NCBI RefSeq assembly: GCF_014697545.1
Contig: NZ_JACJSA010000002.1
Location: forward strand, 496,001-560,000
Direction: 5' to 3'
Source: Oscillatoria sp. FACHB-1407
GTDB lineage: Bacteria > Cyanobacteriota > Cyanobacteriia > Elainellales > Elainellaceae
Length of the DNA stretch: 64,000 nucleotides
Below are positions 19,359 to 28,090 of the stretch, one piece after another. A model generated the notes under the pieces. The model ran no database searches. It worked only from the letters and a program-made list of their open reading frames with translations, and was not told where the DNA came from. Position 1 is the first letter of the stretch. The number at the start of each line of letters is the position of its first letter. Made by a program: the position numbers and the translations under genes.

Positions 19359-20666
19359 ATGAGTGCGATCGCCCATCAGCTAGAGAGTATTGTCGGTTCA
19401 GGGGCAGTTCAACGCTGGGAAGAAATCGAGCCAACGACACAAGCCCGCTTCTTATCGGCGGTGCAACCTAACACTCAGATCGAATGCGTCGTATATCCCC
19501 AAACGCAGGAGGAATTGGCAGAAGTGGTTGGTGCTGCTGATCGCGATCGCCAACGCCTATTGATTTGTGGCAGTGGCAGCAAACTCGCCTGGGGTGGGTT
19601 AGCCAGTGATGTCAAGTTAGTCGTCAGTACGGCACGGCTAAATCGTCTGATCGACCATGCGGTCGGTGACCTGACCGTCACTGCCGAATCAGGAGTTCCG
19701 TTGGCTGATCTGCAAGCGAAACTGGCGGAAGCGAATCAATTTTTGGCGATCGACCCACTGTATTCTGAACAAGCCACACTGGGAGGCATCGTCGCAACCG
19801 CTGATACTGGAGCATTGCGCCATCGTTATGGCGGCATCCGCGATATGCTGATCGGCATCTCTATCGTGCGATCGGATGGACAACGGGCTAAAGCCGGGGG
19901 ACGAGTTGTCAAGAATGTGGCGGGTTACGACTTGATGAAGCTGTTTACGGGCTCCTACGGCACGTTGGGCATCATCAGTCAGGTGACATTTCGCGTGTAT
20001 CCATTGCCCGAAAGCTCTCGTACTGTGGTTTTGACAGGTTCTGCAACGGCGATCGCTCAAGCGACTCAAACCCTTGTAGCCTCTGCCCTGACTCCAACCT
20101 CTGTAGAGTTAGTGTCACCTCACCTGAGTCAGACGCTTGGGTTTAAGGCGGCGATCGCTCTCGTAGTGCGCTTTCAGAGCTTAGCAGTGAGTGTCGAAAA
20201 GCAGGCAGAGCAACTGTTGCGAGTCGGTGAGGCTTTAGGGTTAGAGGCGATCGCGGTAGATGACGCTCATCAACAAACTCTCTGGGAAGCATTGCGAAAA
20301 CCAATGGAGCCAGAGATCCATGAACCTGCAATTGTTGTCAAACTGGGAGTATTGCCCAATCAAGCCGTCAGTCTCCTCGATAAACTGAGTAGTCTGATCC
20401 CAGAAGGGGCTTGCGCCATCCATGCGGGTAGCGGGTTAGGCATGTTTCGGGGCGATCGCGAATCCCTCCCAGTCCTGCCCACTTTGCGACAACTGTGTGA
20501 AGCCCATCAAGGATTTCTCACCGTTTTGAACGCACCCACCGATTTCAAACGACAGTTTGATTTGTGGGGGTACACCGGAAACGCGCTTTCCTTGATGCAA
20601 CAACTCAAATGTCAGTTTGATCCACATCAACTGCTCAACCCACAACGGTTTGTTAGTGGTATTTGA
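19359..20666 (+). CDS. glcE: Glycolate dehydrogenase FAD-binding subunit GlcE
   Basis: This 435-residue FAD-linked oxidase domain protein has the FAD-binding blocks at about 67-80 (LLICGSGSKLAWGG) and 142-165 (GGIVATADTGALRHRYGGIRD), followed by VKNVAGYDLMKLFTGSYGTLG. The last block and the ~430-residue length point to GlcE rather than the longer GlcD. With GlcD and GlcF it oxidises glycolate from photorespiration to glyoxylate without hydrogen peroxide. In this window it is followed by glcF, but 480 bp of repeat arrays separate the two. glcD is not present here. Confidence 0.9.
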   Translation: MSAIAHQLESIVGSGAVQRWEEIEPTTQARFLSAVQPNTQIECVVYPQTQEELAEVVGAADRDRQRLLICGSGSKLAWGGLASDVKLVVSTARLNRLIDHAVGDLTVTAESGVPLADLQAKLAEANQFLAIDPLYSEQATLGGIVATADTGALRHRYGGIRDMLIGISIVRSDGQRAKAGGRVVKNVAGYDLMKLFTGSYGTLGIISQVTFRVYPLPESSRTVVLTGSATAIAQATQTLVASALTPTSVELVSPHLSQTLGFKAAIALVVRFQSLAVSVEKQAEQLLRVGEALGLEAIAVDDAHQQTLWEALRKPMEPEIHEPAIVVKLGVLPNQAVSLLDKLSSLIPEGACAIHAGSGLGMFRGDRESLPVLPTLRQLCEAHQGFLTVLNAPTDFKRQFDLWGYTGNALSLMQQLKCQFDPHQLLNPQRFVSGI

Positions 20667-20676
20667 GATAGGGAGT

Positions 20677-20885
20677 GGTCAATGGTCAGTGGTCAATGGT
20701 CAGTGGTTGGTGGTTGATAGTCAATGGTCAGTGGTCAGTGGTTGATAGTCAATGGTCAATGGTCAATGGTCAGTGGTTGATAGTCAATGGTCAGTGGTCA
20801 ATGGTCAGTGGTTGATAGTCAATGGTCATGGGTTAAGAAGCAGGGTTGATAAGCAACCAACAATTGACGATTGACGATTGACAAT
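20677..20885. repeat. Heptamer array TGGTCAA/TGGTCAG after glcE
   Basis: Interleaved copies of TGGTCAA, TGGTCAG, TGGTTGA and TAGTCAA run for about 150 bp just after the glcE stop, then degrade into CAATTGACGATTGACGA. Units are seven bases long and imperfect, the pattern described in cyanobacteria as short tandemly repeated repetitive (STRR) sequence. A related array lies at 56915-57075 on the opposite strand. Confidence 0.85.
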
Positions 20886-20910
20886 GGACAGATACCTCAC
20901 ACCCTTCGCC

Positions 20911-21140
20911 CAGACACGATAAATCGCGCCTCCTCCCTTTTATCCTTCATCCTTCATCGTTTATCCTTTCTTCCTTCCACTCCCCACTGCCAGACGCGAT
21001 AAATCGCGCCTCTTCCCTTTAATCCTTTATCCTTCATCGTTTATCCTTTCTTCCTTCCACTCCCCACTGCCAGACGCGATAAATCGCGCCTCCTCCCTTT
21101 TATCCTTTATCCTTCATCATTTATCCTTTCTCCCTTCCTC
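20911..21140. repeat. Three tandem 80-bp repeats upstream of glcF
   Basis: Copies begin at 20911, 20991 and 21071 with CAGACGCGATAAATCGCGCC (CAGACACG in the first). The exact period is 80 bp. Each unit ends in ATCCTTC/ATCCTTT heptamers and a CTTCCACTCCCCACTGC tail; the third is cut short by the glcF start. Each unit contains the palindrome GCGATAAATCGC. Confidence 0.9.
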
Positions 21141-21145
21141 TCGCT

Positions 21146-22468
21146 ATGACCGCTCTCGAACCGACTCCCACTTTTGATGCCAAATATCCCCCAGAGCCAA
21201 AGCTGATTGATGCCTGTGTTCACTGTGGCTTTTGTTTGTCTACCTGCCCCAGCTATCGGGTGATTGGTAAGGAAACCGATTCGCCTAGAGGCAGAATCTA
21301 TTTAATGGATGGTGTCAACGAAGGAGAGATTCCCCTATCACCTGCGGTGGTTCAGCATTTTGACTCCTGCCTGGGATGTCTGGCTTGCGTCACCACCTGC
21401 CCCTCTGGAGTGCAATACGACCAACTCATTGCTGCAACCCGTCCTCAAATTGAGCGAAATCACACTCGACCGCTGGGCGATCGCCTGTTTCGTCAACTGA
21501 TCTTCTCGCTTTTTCCCCATCCCGATCGCCTGCGGATGTTGCTGATTCCCCTGTTTGTCTACCAAAAATTGGGGTTTCAAGCGGTTATGCGTTCCATTGG
21601 GTTGTTGCCAAAAATTTCCCCGCGTCTCGCTGCGATGGAATCCCTGCTGCCACCTGTAACTGCAAAATCATTTCAGGACAACATCCCCGATGTGATTCCT
21701 GCCCAGGGCAAAAAGCGGTATCGAGTTGGCATGATTTTAGGTTGTGTGCAACGGTTGTTTTTCTCAGAAGTGAATGAGGCGACCGTTCGCGTACTCACGG
21801 CTAATGGCTGTGAGGTGGTCGTTCCGAAGTCGCAGGGATGCTGTGCGGCGTTGCCCCAACATCAAGGACAGGAGGCACAGGCACAGGCGTTAGCACGACA
21901 GATGATCGACAGTTTTGAGAACACCAATGTCGATGCCATCATCATCAATGCGGCGGGTTGTGGTCACACCTTAAAGGAATACGGGCACATTTTGCAGGAT
22001 GACCCCACCTATCGGGAGAAAGCCAAAGCATTTGCCAGCAAAGTGAAGGATATTCAAGAATTTTTGGGGGCGATCGGCTTGACGGCTTCCCTATCTCCTC
22101 TACAAGATGAACCGTTGACGCTGGTCTATCAGGATGCTTGCCACCTGTTACATGGACAAAAGATCAGTTTGCAACCGCGTCAACTGTTGCGGCAAATTCC
22201 GGGAGTAACGGTGCGAGAACCCGTTGATGCGGCGTTGTGTTGTGGCAGTGCGGGGGTTTACAACATGCTGCAACCCGAAGTTGCCGAGGAACTGGGTCAG
22301 CAGAAGGTAGACAACCTGTTGAATACGGGGGCGACGTTGATTGCATCCTCCAATCCAGGCTGCTCCTTGCAGATTCAGAAACATCTGGAGCAACAGGGTA
22401 AAACCGTTCCGGTTATCCATCCGATTCGATTACTGGATTACGCCATTCGTGGTGTGAAGCTCAAATAA
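21146..22468 (+). CDS. glcF: Glycolate dehydrogenase iron-sulphur subunit GlcF
   Basis: This 440-residue protein has two [4Fe-4S] motifs at Cys24-27-30-34 (CVHCGFCLSTCP) and Cys75-78-81-85 (CLGCLACVTTCP). Two CCG-type cysteine-rich domains follow (GCCAALPQHQG and, near the C-terminus, CCGSAGVYN). This is the GlcF architecture: electrons from glycolate oxidation are passed towards the quinone pool. It is on the same strand as glcE, 480 bp downstream. The ATG directly follows a pyrimidine-rich heptamer repeat with no Shine-Dalgarno sequence, which is unusual. Confidence 0.94.
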   Translation: MTALEPTPTFDAKYPPEPKLIDACVHCGFCLSTCPSYRVIGKETDSPRGRIYLMDGVNEGEIPLSPAVVQHFDSCLGCLACVTTCPSGVQYDQLIAATRPQIERNHTRPLGDRLFRQLIFSLFPHPDRLRMLLIPLFVYQKLGFQAVMRSIGLLPKISPRLAAMESLLPPVTAKSFQDNIPDVIPAQGKKRYRVGMILGCVQRLFFSEVNEATVRVLTANGCEVVVPKSQGCCAALPQHQGQEAQAQALARQMIDSFENTNVDAIIINAAGCGHTLKEYGHILQDDPTYREKAKAFASKVKDIQEFLGAIGLTASLSPLQDEPLTLVYQDACHLLHGQKISLQPRQLLRQIPGVTVREPVDAALCCGSAGVYNMLQPEVAEELGQQKVDNLLNTGATLIASSNPGCSLQIQKHLEQQGKTVPVIHPIRLLDYAIRGVKLK

Positions 22469-22494
22469 CCTAACATGATTCGGGATAAGAATTT

Positions 22495-22612
22495 CGGCGG
22501 TTAAAACCGCCGCTATTGGAGCAAAACCGACCTGCGTCGGTTCGTCAAACCTTGATTTTCGGTAGTCCGCGTCGGCGGACTTCGCTCTAGTAGCCGCGAA
22601 TTCATTCGCCGG
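22495..22612. repeat. Row of four hairpins between glcF and crtD
   Basis: Successive palindromes: CGGCGGTTAAAACCGCCG (22495-22512), AACCGACCTGCGTCGGTT (22525-22542), GTCCGCGTCGGCGGAC (22565-22580) and GCGAATTCATTCGC (22596-22609). The second motif recurs at about 27680-27705. The row lies between the convergent 3' ends of glcF and crtD, so it may act in termination or mRNA-end protection, or be a REP-type element. Confidence 0.75.
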
Positions 22613-22636
22613 GCTCTTAAACCGAACTGACGTAAC

Positions 22637-24166
22637 CTAATGGCTTGCTTCGATTTGGCGAACAACGGTCAGGGCTGAATAACTCACTCCGGCAGTACCC
22701 TCACCGGGATGGGTCGAATCCCCTACTAACCAGAGGTGATTTACAGGAGTGCGGTTGGCAAAGCCAAAGGGACCAAAGGTGGGAATGCGCTGTCCGACTC
22801 CACCGACAATGCCACGATCGCGCCCGGTGTAGTGAGCAAAGGTGCGGGGAGTAGCGGCTTCCTGATGAATTAGCGTATCGGGGGTGAGATTAAAGAATTG
22901 GGACAAGCGGGCGATCGCCTCCTGCGTGTATTGTTGCTTCAATCCTTCGTAGTCCTGACACTGCCACCACAAGGTTGGGTCCGTAAAGGATGAAGCTGTA
23001 ATCGTAGCTCTGCCATCGGGGGCGCGACCATCTCCCGGATGGCTCACCGAGACAAACAGGGAATTATTCTCCCCAATGGGACCGTCGTAGTCGTAGAGAA
23101 ATTGCAGATGGGGCGGACAATCTGCCGGAATTGCCGCCTGCTCCACGCCCAGGTAAACGACAAACGCACCCGACGACTGGGGCAACTTATCGACTCGCCG
23201 TTGATATCCGTTGGGAGCCGCATCCCCCAACAACTGCATGAGATTTTGCACGGTGACGTTTGCCACAATCTGATCCGCAGGTTCAACCCACGTTTCGCCT
23301 GTCTTCTGATTGTGGATTTCAACCGCGATCGCTCTTCCCCGTTCAGTGTGAATTCGGTTAACCGTGTGGCGCATCAACAACTTGCCCCCATCGCGTTCCA
23401 GCGCAGCGACGAGGCGATCGCTCAGCACCTGCATACTGCCCTGCAAATGCCACAACCCTTGCGGTTCTTGAGACACTCCCAAAGCTGTTGCCGCATAGAG
23501 TAAAGCGGTTTCCTCTGCGTCCACTTGCGAGTAAAGCTTGAGTTGCAGATCAAGAAACGTTTTGAGGCGGCGATCGCCCTCTAGCCCATAGCTCCGCAAC
23601 ACCTGACCCACCGTAGAAAAGGTATGAGGTAGCGTCAACAGCGTATCGGGACGAACCGCCTGCGTCAGTTGCCACAGATCCCAGACGTTGCGCGGCGGCA
23701 ACACCGGATCACGAGACTGAAACGCCCAACTGTAGCGAAACAGATCCGCCATCAATTGCCAGAAGGGTTCACTGTTGGGGAACTGTCGCTGCCGTTCAGC
23801 CTGCCACTTTGCCGGATCACGCCAGACGCGAATCGGCTCTGTTTCACCCGGCAGATATACGGCACACGCCGGATCACAGGGAGTCGCCTCTGGAGGCTCA
23901 ATGCCAAGCTCTGAAAAAATACGGTGATGAATACCCCCCGGTTCCAGTCCTGCGACCTGGGTTGCTCCGACATCAAAGGTGAAGCCGCGCCGTTTGAAGG
24001 TCGAGGCACACCCCCCTGGAGCGATCGCCTGATCCAGCACCAACACCGAATAACCCCGATGCGCCAGCAATGCTGCTGCTGTTAAGCCACCGATCCCCGC
24101 TCCAATCACGACAACTTTAGCGTTGGAGTTAGCTGCGGGTTGGCTCTGAGAAGATAGGCTGGTCAT
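22637..24166 (-). CDS. crtD: Carotenoid C-3',4' desaturase CrtD
   Basis: This 509-residue FAD-dependent enzyme of the phytoene-desaturase-like family has a Rossmann dinucleotide motif at about 18-47 (VVVIGAGIGGLTAAALLA ending in LDQ). GGCASTFKRRGFTFDVGATQ follows, together with the VAGLEPGGIHHRIF segment that I associate with cyanobacterial CrtD rather than CrtH. The C-terminal NHLWLVGDSTHPGEGTAGVSYSAL is the FAD-binding end of the family. CrtD introduces the 3',4' double bond during synthesis of myxol glycosides. CrtH (carotene isomerase) is the main alternative. The gene is divergent from the M16 peptidase. Confidence 0.8.
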   Translation of the reverse strand: MTSLSSQSQPAANSNAKVVVIGAGIGGLTAAALLAHRGYSVLVLDQAIAPGGCASTFKRRGFTFDVGATQVAGLEPGGIHHRIFSELGIEPPEATPCDPACAVYLPGETEPIRVWRDPAKWQAERQRQFPNSEPFWQLMADLFRYSWAFQSRDPVLPPRNVWDLWQLTQAVRPDTLLTLPHTFSTVGQVLRSYGLEGDRRLKTFLDLQLKLYSQVDAEETALLYAATALGVSQEPQGLWHLQGSMQVLSDRLVAALERDGGKLLMRHTVNRIHTERGRAIAVEIHNQKTGETWVEPADQIVANVTVQNLMQLLGDAAPNGYQRRVDKLPQSSGAFVVYLGVEQAAIPADCPPHLQFLYDYDGPIGENNSLFVSVSHPGDGRAPDGRATITASSFTDPTLWWQCQDYEGLKQQYTQEAIARLSQFFNLTPDTLIHQEAATPRTFAHYTGRDRGIVGGVGQRIPTFGPFGFANRTPVNHLWLVGDSTHPGEGTAGVSYSALTVVRQIEASH

Positions 24167-24473
24167 AGAGCACGGGCGAATGAGGAGTTTTTACAATTCT
24201 TAATACCTCCATCATAGAGGGATTCCTGACACAGGTGTAGAGCTTGGTGACATAAAGCTCACAGTCTGCTTGGGGCGCGAACGCTATACGAGACGGATGA
24301 TCCCCCGATTTGAGTCATTCCATTGACTTCATTTACGGGTAGCCATTAGCTTCACAAAATGCATTGAACCCACAGAGAGAGGTCAAAAAAGTTGCTGAAT
24401 TGTAGTCCATAAGCCCTGAGTGACTAACGGTAATAGTTAAGATAGGTGAAGACGGTCAATTCATCTGGTTTTC
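24167..24473. other. Divergent intergenic region crtD / M16 peptidase
   Basis: 307 bp without a gene or obvious repeat; it should contain two divergent promoters. No individual promoter element was assigned. Confidence 0.4.
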
Positions 24474-25775
24474 ATGATCCCAACCCTCCTCCCCTCCTCT
24501 CTGGAATCTCGTCTCAATTCCCCTACGGTTCATCGGCTTCCCAATGGATTGACCATTGTTGCAGAGCAGATGCCTGTTGAGGCAGTCAACCTCAGCCTGT
24601 GGCTGGGTATCGGTTCTGCGATCGAGTCAGATGCTATTAACGGCATGGCTCACTTCCTCGAACACATGATCTTTAAGGGCACTCAACGGCTGCAACTGGG
24701 CGAGTTTGAGCGCAGTATTGAGCAACGAGGAGCCGTAACCAATGCGGCAACCAGTCAGGACTACACGCATTACTACATCACAACTGCCCCCCACGATTTT
24801 GCTGAATTGGCTCCACTACAAATTGAAGTGGCTTTGAATGCGGCAATCCCCGATGAGGAGTTTGAGCGGGAGCGATCGGTCATTTTGGAAGAAATCCGTC
24901 GGGCAAACGACAATCCCCGTCGGCGCACCTTCTACCGCTCCATGGAAATGGCGTTCGATCGCCTGCCCTATCGTCGTCCGGTGCTGGGTTTGTCAGAAGT
25001 GGTTGAAAATCTCACCGCTCAACAGATGCGCGACTTCCATGCTACCTGGTATAAGCCTCAATCCATGACCGCCGTAGCAGTCGGCAATCTGCCCGTAGAG
25101 CAGTTGATCAACATCGTGGCAGAAAGCTTTGAAACGGCTGAGGCTCATCGACCTATGCGATCGGATGCTCAGTTGCCAGAGCTATTGCACCATGAGCTAG
25201 AGCAACCCTTTGACCGAATTGTGCGGCAGGAATATATTGATGAGAGCCTGCAACAAGCCCGAATCGTCATGACCTGGCGGGTTCCCGGTATGGCAGATGT
25301 GGCACAGACCTATGCTTTAGATGCGCTGGCATCAATTTTGGGGCAGGGACGTACAGCCCGATTGGTGCGGGAGTTGCGAGAAGATCAGCAGTTGGTGACA
25401 GGAATCTCTGTCAGCAACATGACTTACACCACGCAAGGCGTGTTTTACATCGTGGCGCAGTTGCCTCTGGAGAACGTGCCTGTGGTGGAAGCGGCGATCG
25501 CCCGTCATATTCAACAACTACAAACGGAACCCGTGACTACAACCGAAATCGAACGGGTGCGGACACTGGTTGCCAACCGCTATATCTTTGGCAACGAAAC
25601 CCCAAGCGATCGCGCCGGGCTTTATGGCTACTATCACGCGGTCATGGGCGATTTAGAACCCGCTTTAAACTATCCCGCTTACATTCAGAGCCTCAACCCC
25701 CTCGATTTGCAGGAGGCAGCTCAACGTTATCTATCGCCGGATGCCTACGGCATTCTCGTGATGAAGCCTGCTTAA
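24474..25775 (+). CDS. M16-family zinc metallopeptidase (processing-peptidase-like)
   Basis: This 433-residue M16 peptidase has the inverted zinc motif HFLEH at residues 60-64 (His60, Glu63, His64) and the distal ligand Glu140 in VILEEIRR, the expected 76 residues after His64. The C-terminal half carries the family R/Y-containing FYIVAQL and NETPSDRAGLYGYY region. These enzymes degrade short peptides in a clamshell chamber. Cyanobacterial members often come as two tandem genes, one active and one without zinc ligands; here only the active-type gene is seen, and the next gene is a permease. The exact role is unknown, with peptide turnover or leader-peptide degradation plausible. Confidence 0.92.
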   Translation: MIPTLLPSSLESRLNSPTVHRLPNGLTIVAEQMPVEAVNLSLWLGIGSAIESDAINGMAHFLEHMIFKGTQRLQLGEFERSIEQRGAVTNAATSQDYTHYYITTAPHDFAELAPLQIEVALNAAIPDEEFERERSVILEEIRRANDNPRRRTFYRSMEMAFDRLPYRRPVLGLSEVVENLTAQQMRDFHATWYKPQSMTAVAVGNLPVEQLINIVAESFETAEAHRPMRSDAQLPELLHHELEQPFDRIVRQEYIDESLQQARIVMTWRVPGMADVAQTYALDALASILGQGRTARLVRELREDQQLVTGISVSNMTYTTQGVFYIVAQLPLENVPVVEAAIARHIQQLQTEPVTTTEIERVRTLVANRYIFGNETPSDRAGLYGYYHAVMGDLEPALNYPAYIQSLNPLDLQEAAQRYLSPDAYGILVMKPA

Positions 25776-25923
25776 CACTTAATTTTCTCTATACAGCGAG
25801 CTTCGATAACTTTTGCAAAGACAATCTTAAGCTGTTCCGTAAGATCTCAGCCTACAAATTCTTGACATGGTACGGTACTGCCCATGTTTCTTGTGGCTGA
25901 GATTTTTTGTTGAGTATTCACCT

Positions 25924-27441
25924 ATGAGCGATCCAAATCAAAAAGGTTTTGTGCGCTACGAGGATGTCGGGGATGATTACCTCGAAAAACGACAGTTACG
26001 TCGCAGCGCAGGTTGGGTTTTGCTGTGGGCGTTAGGAGTCGGCGCAGTCATCTCTGGTGATTTTTCTGGCTGGAACTTTGGCTTAAGCGCGGGTGGCTTT
26101 GGGGGGTTGGCGATCGGCACCCTCTTGATGGCGGTGATGTACGTCTGCATGGTGTTTAGCATCGCTGAGTTAACCGCAGCTCTGCCTCACGCGGGCGGGT
26201 TTTATTCCTTTACCAGAAACGCCTTTGGCCCATTGGGCGGCTTCATCTGTGGTGTAACAGACACCATCGAATACGTCATTACTCCGGCTGTCGTTGTCTT
26301 CTTCATCGGAGCGTACATGCAAACCCTGATTCCCGGAGTGCCTGTACCCATTTGGTGGATTTTGTACTATGGCATCTTTGCATTTATCAATATCCGGGGG
26401 GTAGAACTGACCCTCAAGATTGGTTTAGTGGTGACAGCGATCGCCGCAGCGATTCTGCTGATTTTTGGGCTTTCTGTGATCGTTTCCGGTCAGTTTAATG
26501 GCAGTTTGCTGTTTAACATTGCACCCTCGGAGGGGCAGCCAACCTGGTTACCCTTTGGCTGGGAAGGCGTTTTCAAAGCGTTACCCTATGCCATGTGGTT
26601 TTACCTGGCGATCGAGCAGTTACCCCTTGCCGCTGAGGAGGCACACAACACCGTTAGCGACATTCCGAAAGCCTTGATTTGGGGGATTGTGACCCTGTTG
26701 GGCTTATCGTTGCTGGTGCTGGTGCTGAATCCAGGCTTACCAATTGAAGCGACGACTGCTGATGGAGTCCCTGTCAGCGGAGCCGCTGCCGTTGGTATTA
26801 GTGGTGCCCCGATCGCCGATGGATTTCGGGTCATCTTTGGCGATGGCCTGGTGTTTCGCTTGCTGACAATTGCAGCTCTGACAGGACTGGTTGCCAGTTT
26901 CCACACCATCCTTTATGCAGCAGGACGGGTCATGTTTTCCCTGTCACGGGCAGGTTACTACCCCCGTTGGATTTCGATCATCAGCAAATGGCATACTCCG
27001 GCGATCGCCATTATCGTCAGCAGTTTGATTGGTCTTGCCTGTGCTTTTTTGATTCAGTTTGGTGGTACAACGGTGGGTCCTGCTCTGTTGAATATGGCAG
27101 TGTTTGGAGCAGTCATTTCCTACACGATGGTGATGATCGCCTACATTAAGCTGAAGCTTGAACGTCCCAACCTGCCCCGTCCCTACGTCAGCCCCCTGGG
27201 AATTCCCGGTGCTGCCGTTGGTTCAGTCCTCTCCGTCATTGCGCTGTTTGCCTGTTTTTCAGATGAGGCTTATCGTCCGGGAGTATGGGGTGTTGCCCTG
27301 TTCCTGGTGGTGATGATTGCCTATTTCGTCTTCTATAGCCGTCACAAACTGGTGGCACGCGCTCCGGAAGAGGAGGATGCTCTGGTGGGGCGGGCAATGA
27401 AGGAAATTGATCATTCTCACTCGCCGCATCTGCATCAATAG
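25924..27441 (+). CDS. APC-family permease, ethanolamine-type
   Basis: This 505-residue polytopic protein has about twelve hydrophobic segments. The N-terminal stretch (YLEKRQLRR, then WVLLWALGVGAVISGDFSGWNFGL) and the helix-6 motif WFYLAIEQLPLAAEEAHN are those of the APC branch annotated as ethanolamine permeases. I use ATG 25924; an ATG at 25867 in the same frame adds 19 residues with no clear leader. No ethanolamine ammonia-lyase genes are nearby, so the substrate could be another amine or amino acid. The C-terminus is hydrophilic and His-rich. Confidence 0.8.
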   Translation: MSDPNQKGFVRYEDVGDDYLEKRQLRRSAGWVLLWALGVGAVISGDFSGWNFGLSAGGFGGLAIGTLLMAVMYVCMVFSIAELTAALPHAGGFYSFTRNAFGPLGGFICGVTDTIEYVITPAVVVFFIGAYMQTLIPGVPVPIWWILYYGIFAFINIRGVELTLKIGLVVTAIAAAILLIFGLSVIVSGQFNGSLLFNIAPSEGQPTWLPFGWEGVFKALPYAMWFYLAIEQLPLAAEEAHNTVSDIPKALIWGIVTLLGLSLLVLVLNPGLPIEATTADGVPVSGAAAVGISGAPIADGFRVIFGDGLVFRLLTIAALTGLVASFHTILYAAGRVMFSLSRAGYYPRWISIISKWHTPAIAIIVSSLIGLACAFLIQFGGTTVGPALLNMAVFGAVISYTMVMIAYIKLKLERPNLPRPYVSPLGIPGAAVGSVLSVIALFACFSDEAYRPGVWGVALFLVVMIAYFVFYSRHKLVARAPEEEDALVGRAMKEIDHSHSPHLHQ

Positions 27442-27536
27442 CTGGCTTTCGGTTTGCTCTTGCCTCTGCCCCACGAATGGGGCTAAGGCTATATCGCTTC
27501 ATCCTGTGCGGGCTTGGCAATGCTAAGCCCTTTCTG

Positions 27537-27636
27537 ATACCAATTTGAATTGGCTTCGCTGCCCATGATTCCGTAAGGGCGTTTCGCGAAACGCCCCTAC
27601 CCAGGGATCTGCCACAATCAAACATTAAATTGGTAT
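27537..27636. mobile_element. MITE-like element A, copy 2 (100 bp)
   Basis: The termini ATACCAATTT and AAATTGGTAT are perfect 10-bp inverted repeats, and the core is GGGCGTTTCGCGAAACGCCC. It has the same length and near-identical sequence (two differences by eye) as 4365-4464. The near-identity 23 kb away suggests recent movement or gene conversion. Confidence 0.85.
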
Positions 27637-27657
27637 GATTTGCTCCAAAGGATTTTA

Positions 27658-27720
27658 GTGGTTGAAACTGCTGCTATGGGAGCAAAACCGACCTGTGTCG
27701 GTTCGATTAACCCTGGCTTC
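27658..27720. repeat. Partial copy of the glcF-crtD hairpin repeat
   Basis: GTTGAAACTGCTGCTAT, then GGGAGCAAAACCGACC and TGTGTCGGTTCG, parallel the first two hairpins at 22499-22545, with compensating or single changes. Confidence 0.6.
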
Positions 27721-27807
27721 TTATGCCACCTCTATCCCTCTTTAATCATTTTGGATGGAGAGTATTTTTACGTAAGCCTTCTAGCTTCTAGCTAGGAATG
27801 TACGCAT

Positions 27808-27850
27808 GGAGGCTCTGCCTCCAACCGTTGCTTTAGGAGGCAGAGCCTCC
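27808..27850. repeat. Inverted GGAGGCTCTGCCTCC arms
   Basis: The two 15-bp arms at 27808-27822 and 27836-27850 are exact reverse complements, and each is itself nearly palindromic, so several alternative hairpins are possible. The following sequence CCAGGCAGGAGCTTGGAAACGAG resembles a widespread cyanobacterial intergenic repeat. Confidence 0.75.
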
Positions 27851-27927
27851 GTCACTCCATTTCCAGGCAGGAGCTTGGAAACGAGGTTTGTATGAGATTT
27901 GTTTACAAAGAGAGTGACAGAAGAGGG

Positions 27928-28034
27928 CTATAGCAACCGAGGGGTTGGTTAGAACGGGGTGCAGGGGTGGAACCCCTGACCGGAGGCGCAGCCCTCACAC
28001 TTCCTTGTATGAACTGTTTCGACAGTTGCTATAG
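27928..28034. mobile_element. MITE-like element B, copy 1 (107 bp)
   Basis: Perfect 10-bp terminal inverted repeats CTATAGCAAC (27928-27937) and GTTGCTATAG (28025-28034). The interior contains GGGGTGCAGGGGTGGAACCCC and GGCGCAGCC hairpins. Related copies lie at 40580, 40872 and 63281, with a looser relative at 59540. Confidence 0.85.
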
Positions 28035-28090
28035 ATGAACTTGCCCTAAATCAATCGTTGTGAAACAAGGGACTGATTGAAAGTTGAGCC

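Larger units (their letters stand above)
27442..28090. other. 650-bp gene-free gap made of several repeats
   Basis: The gap contains MITE-like element A (27537-27636), a hairpin motif shared with 22525-22542 (about 27658-27720), a pair of GGAGGC palindromes (27808-27850) and MITE-like element B (27928-28034). Short frames here are repeat-derived; no gene is seen. Confidence 0.75.

Noticed and set aside
20677-20830. Dense short repeats as a possible replication origin (iteron-like)
   Set aside because: Units are seven-base degenerate heptamers seen at several loci in gene-end positions. No DnaA-box cluster or replication gene is near.
20911-21140. Possible CRISPR-like array of 80-bp units
   Set aside because: The whole unit is repeated, with no alternating constant repeats and variable spacers, and no cas genes are nearby.
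27236-27625. 129-codon minus frame overlapping the permease 3' end and repeat A
   Set aside because: Its N-terminal part is the repeat A sequence, which also yields a frame at 4343-4600. It is repeat-derived and antisense to a clear permease gene.
27695-27720. GGTTCGATTAACC as a tRNA T-loop
   Set aside because: It is part of a hairpin repeat also present at 22525-22550. No acceptor or anticodon stems can be formed around it.
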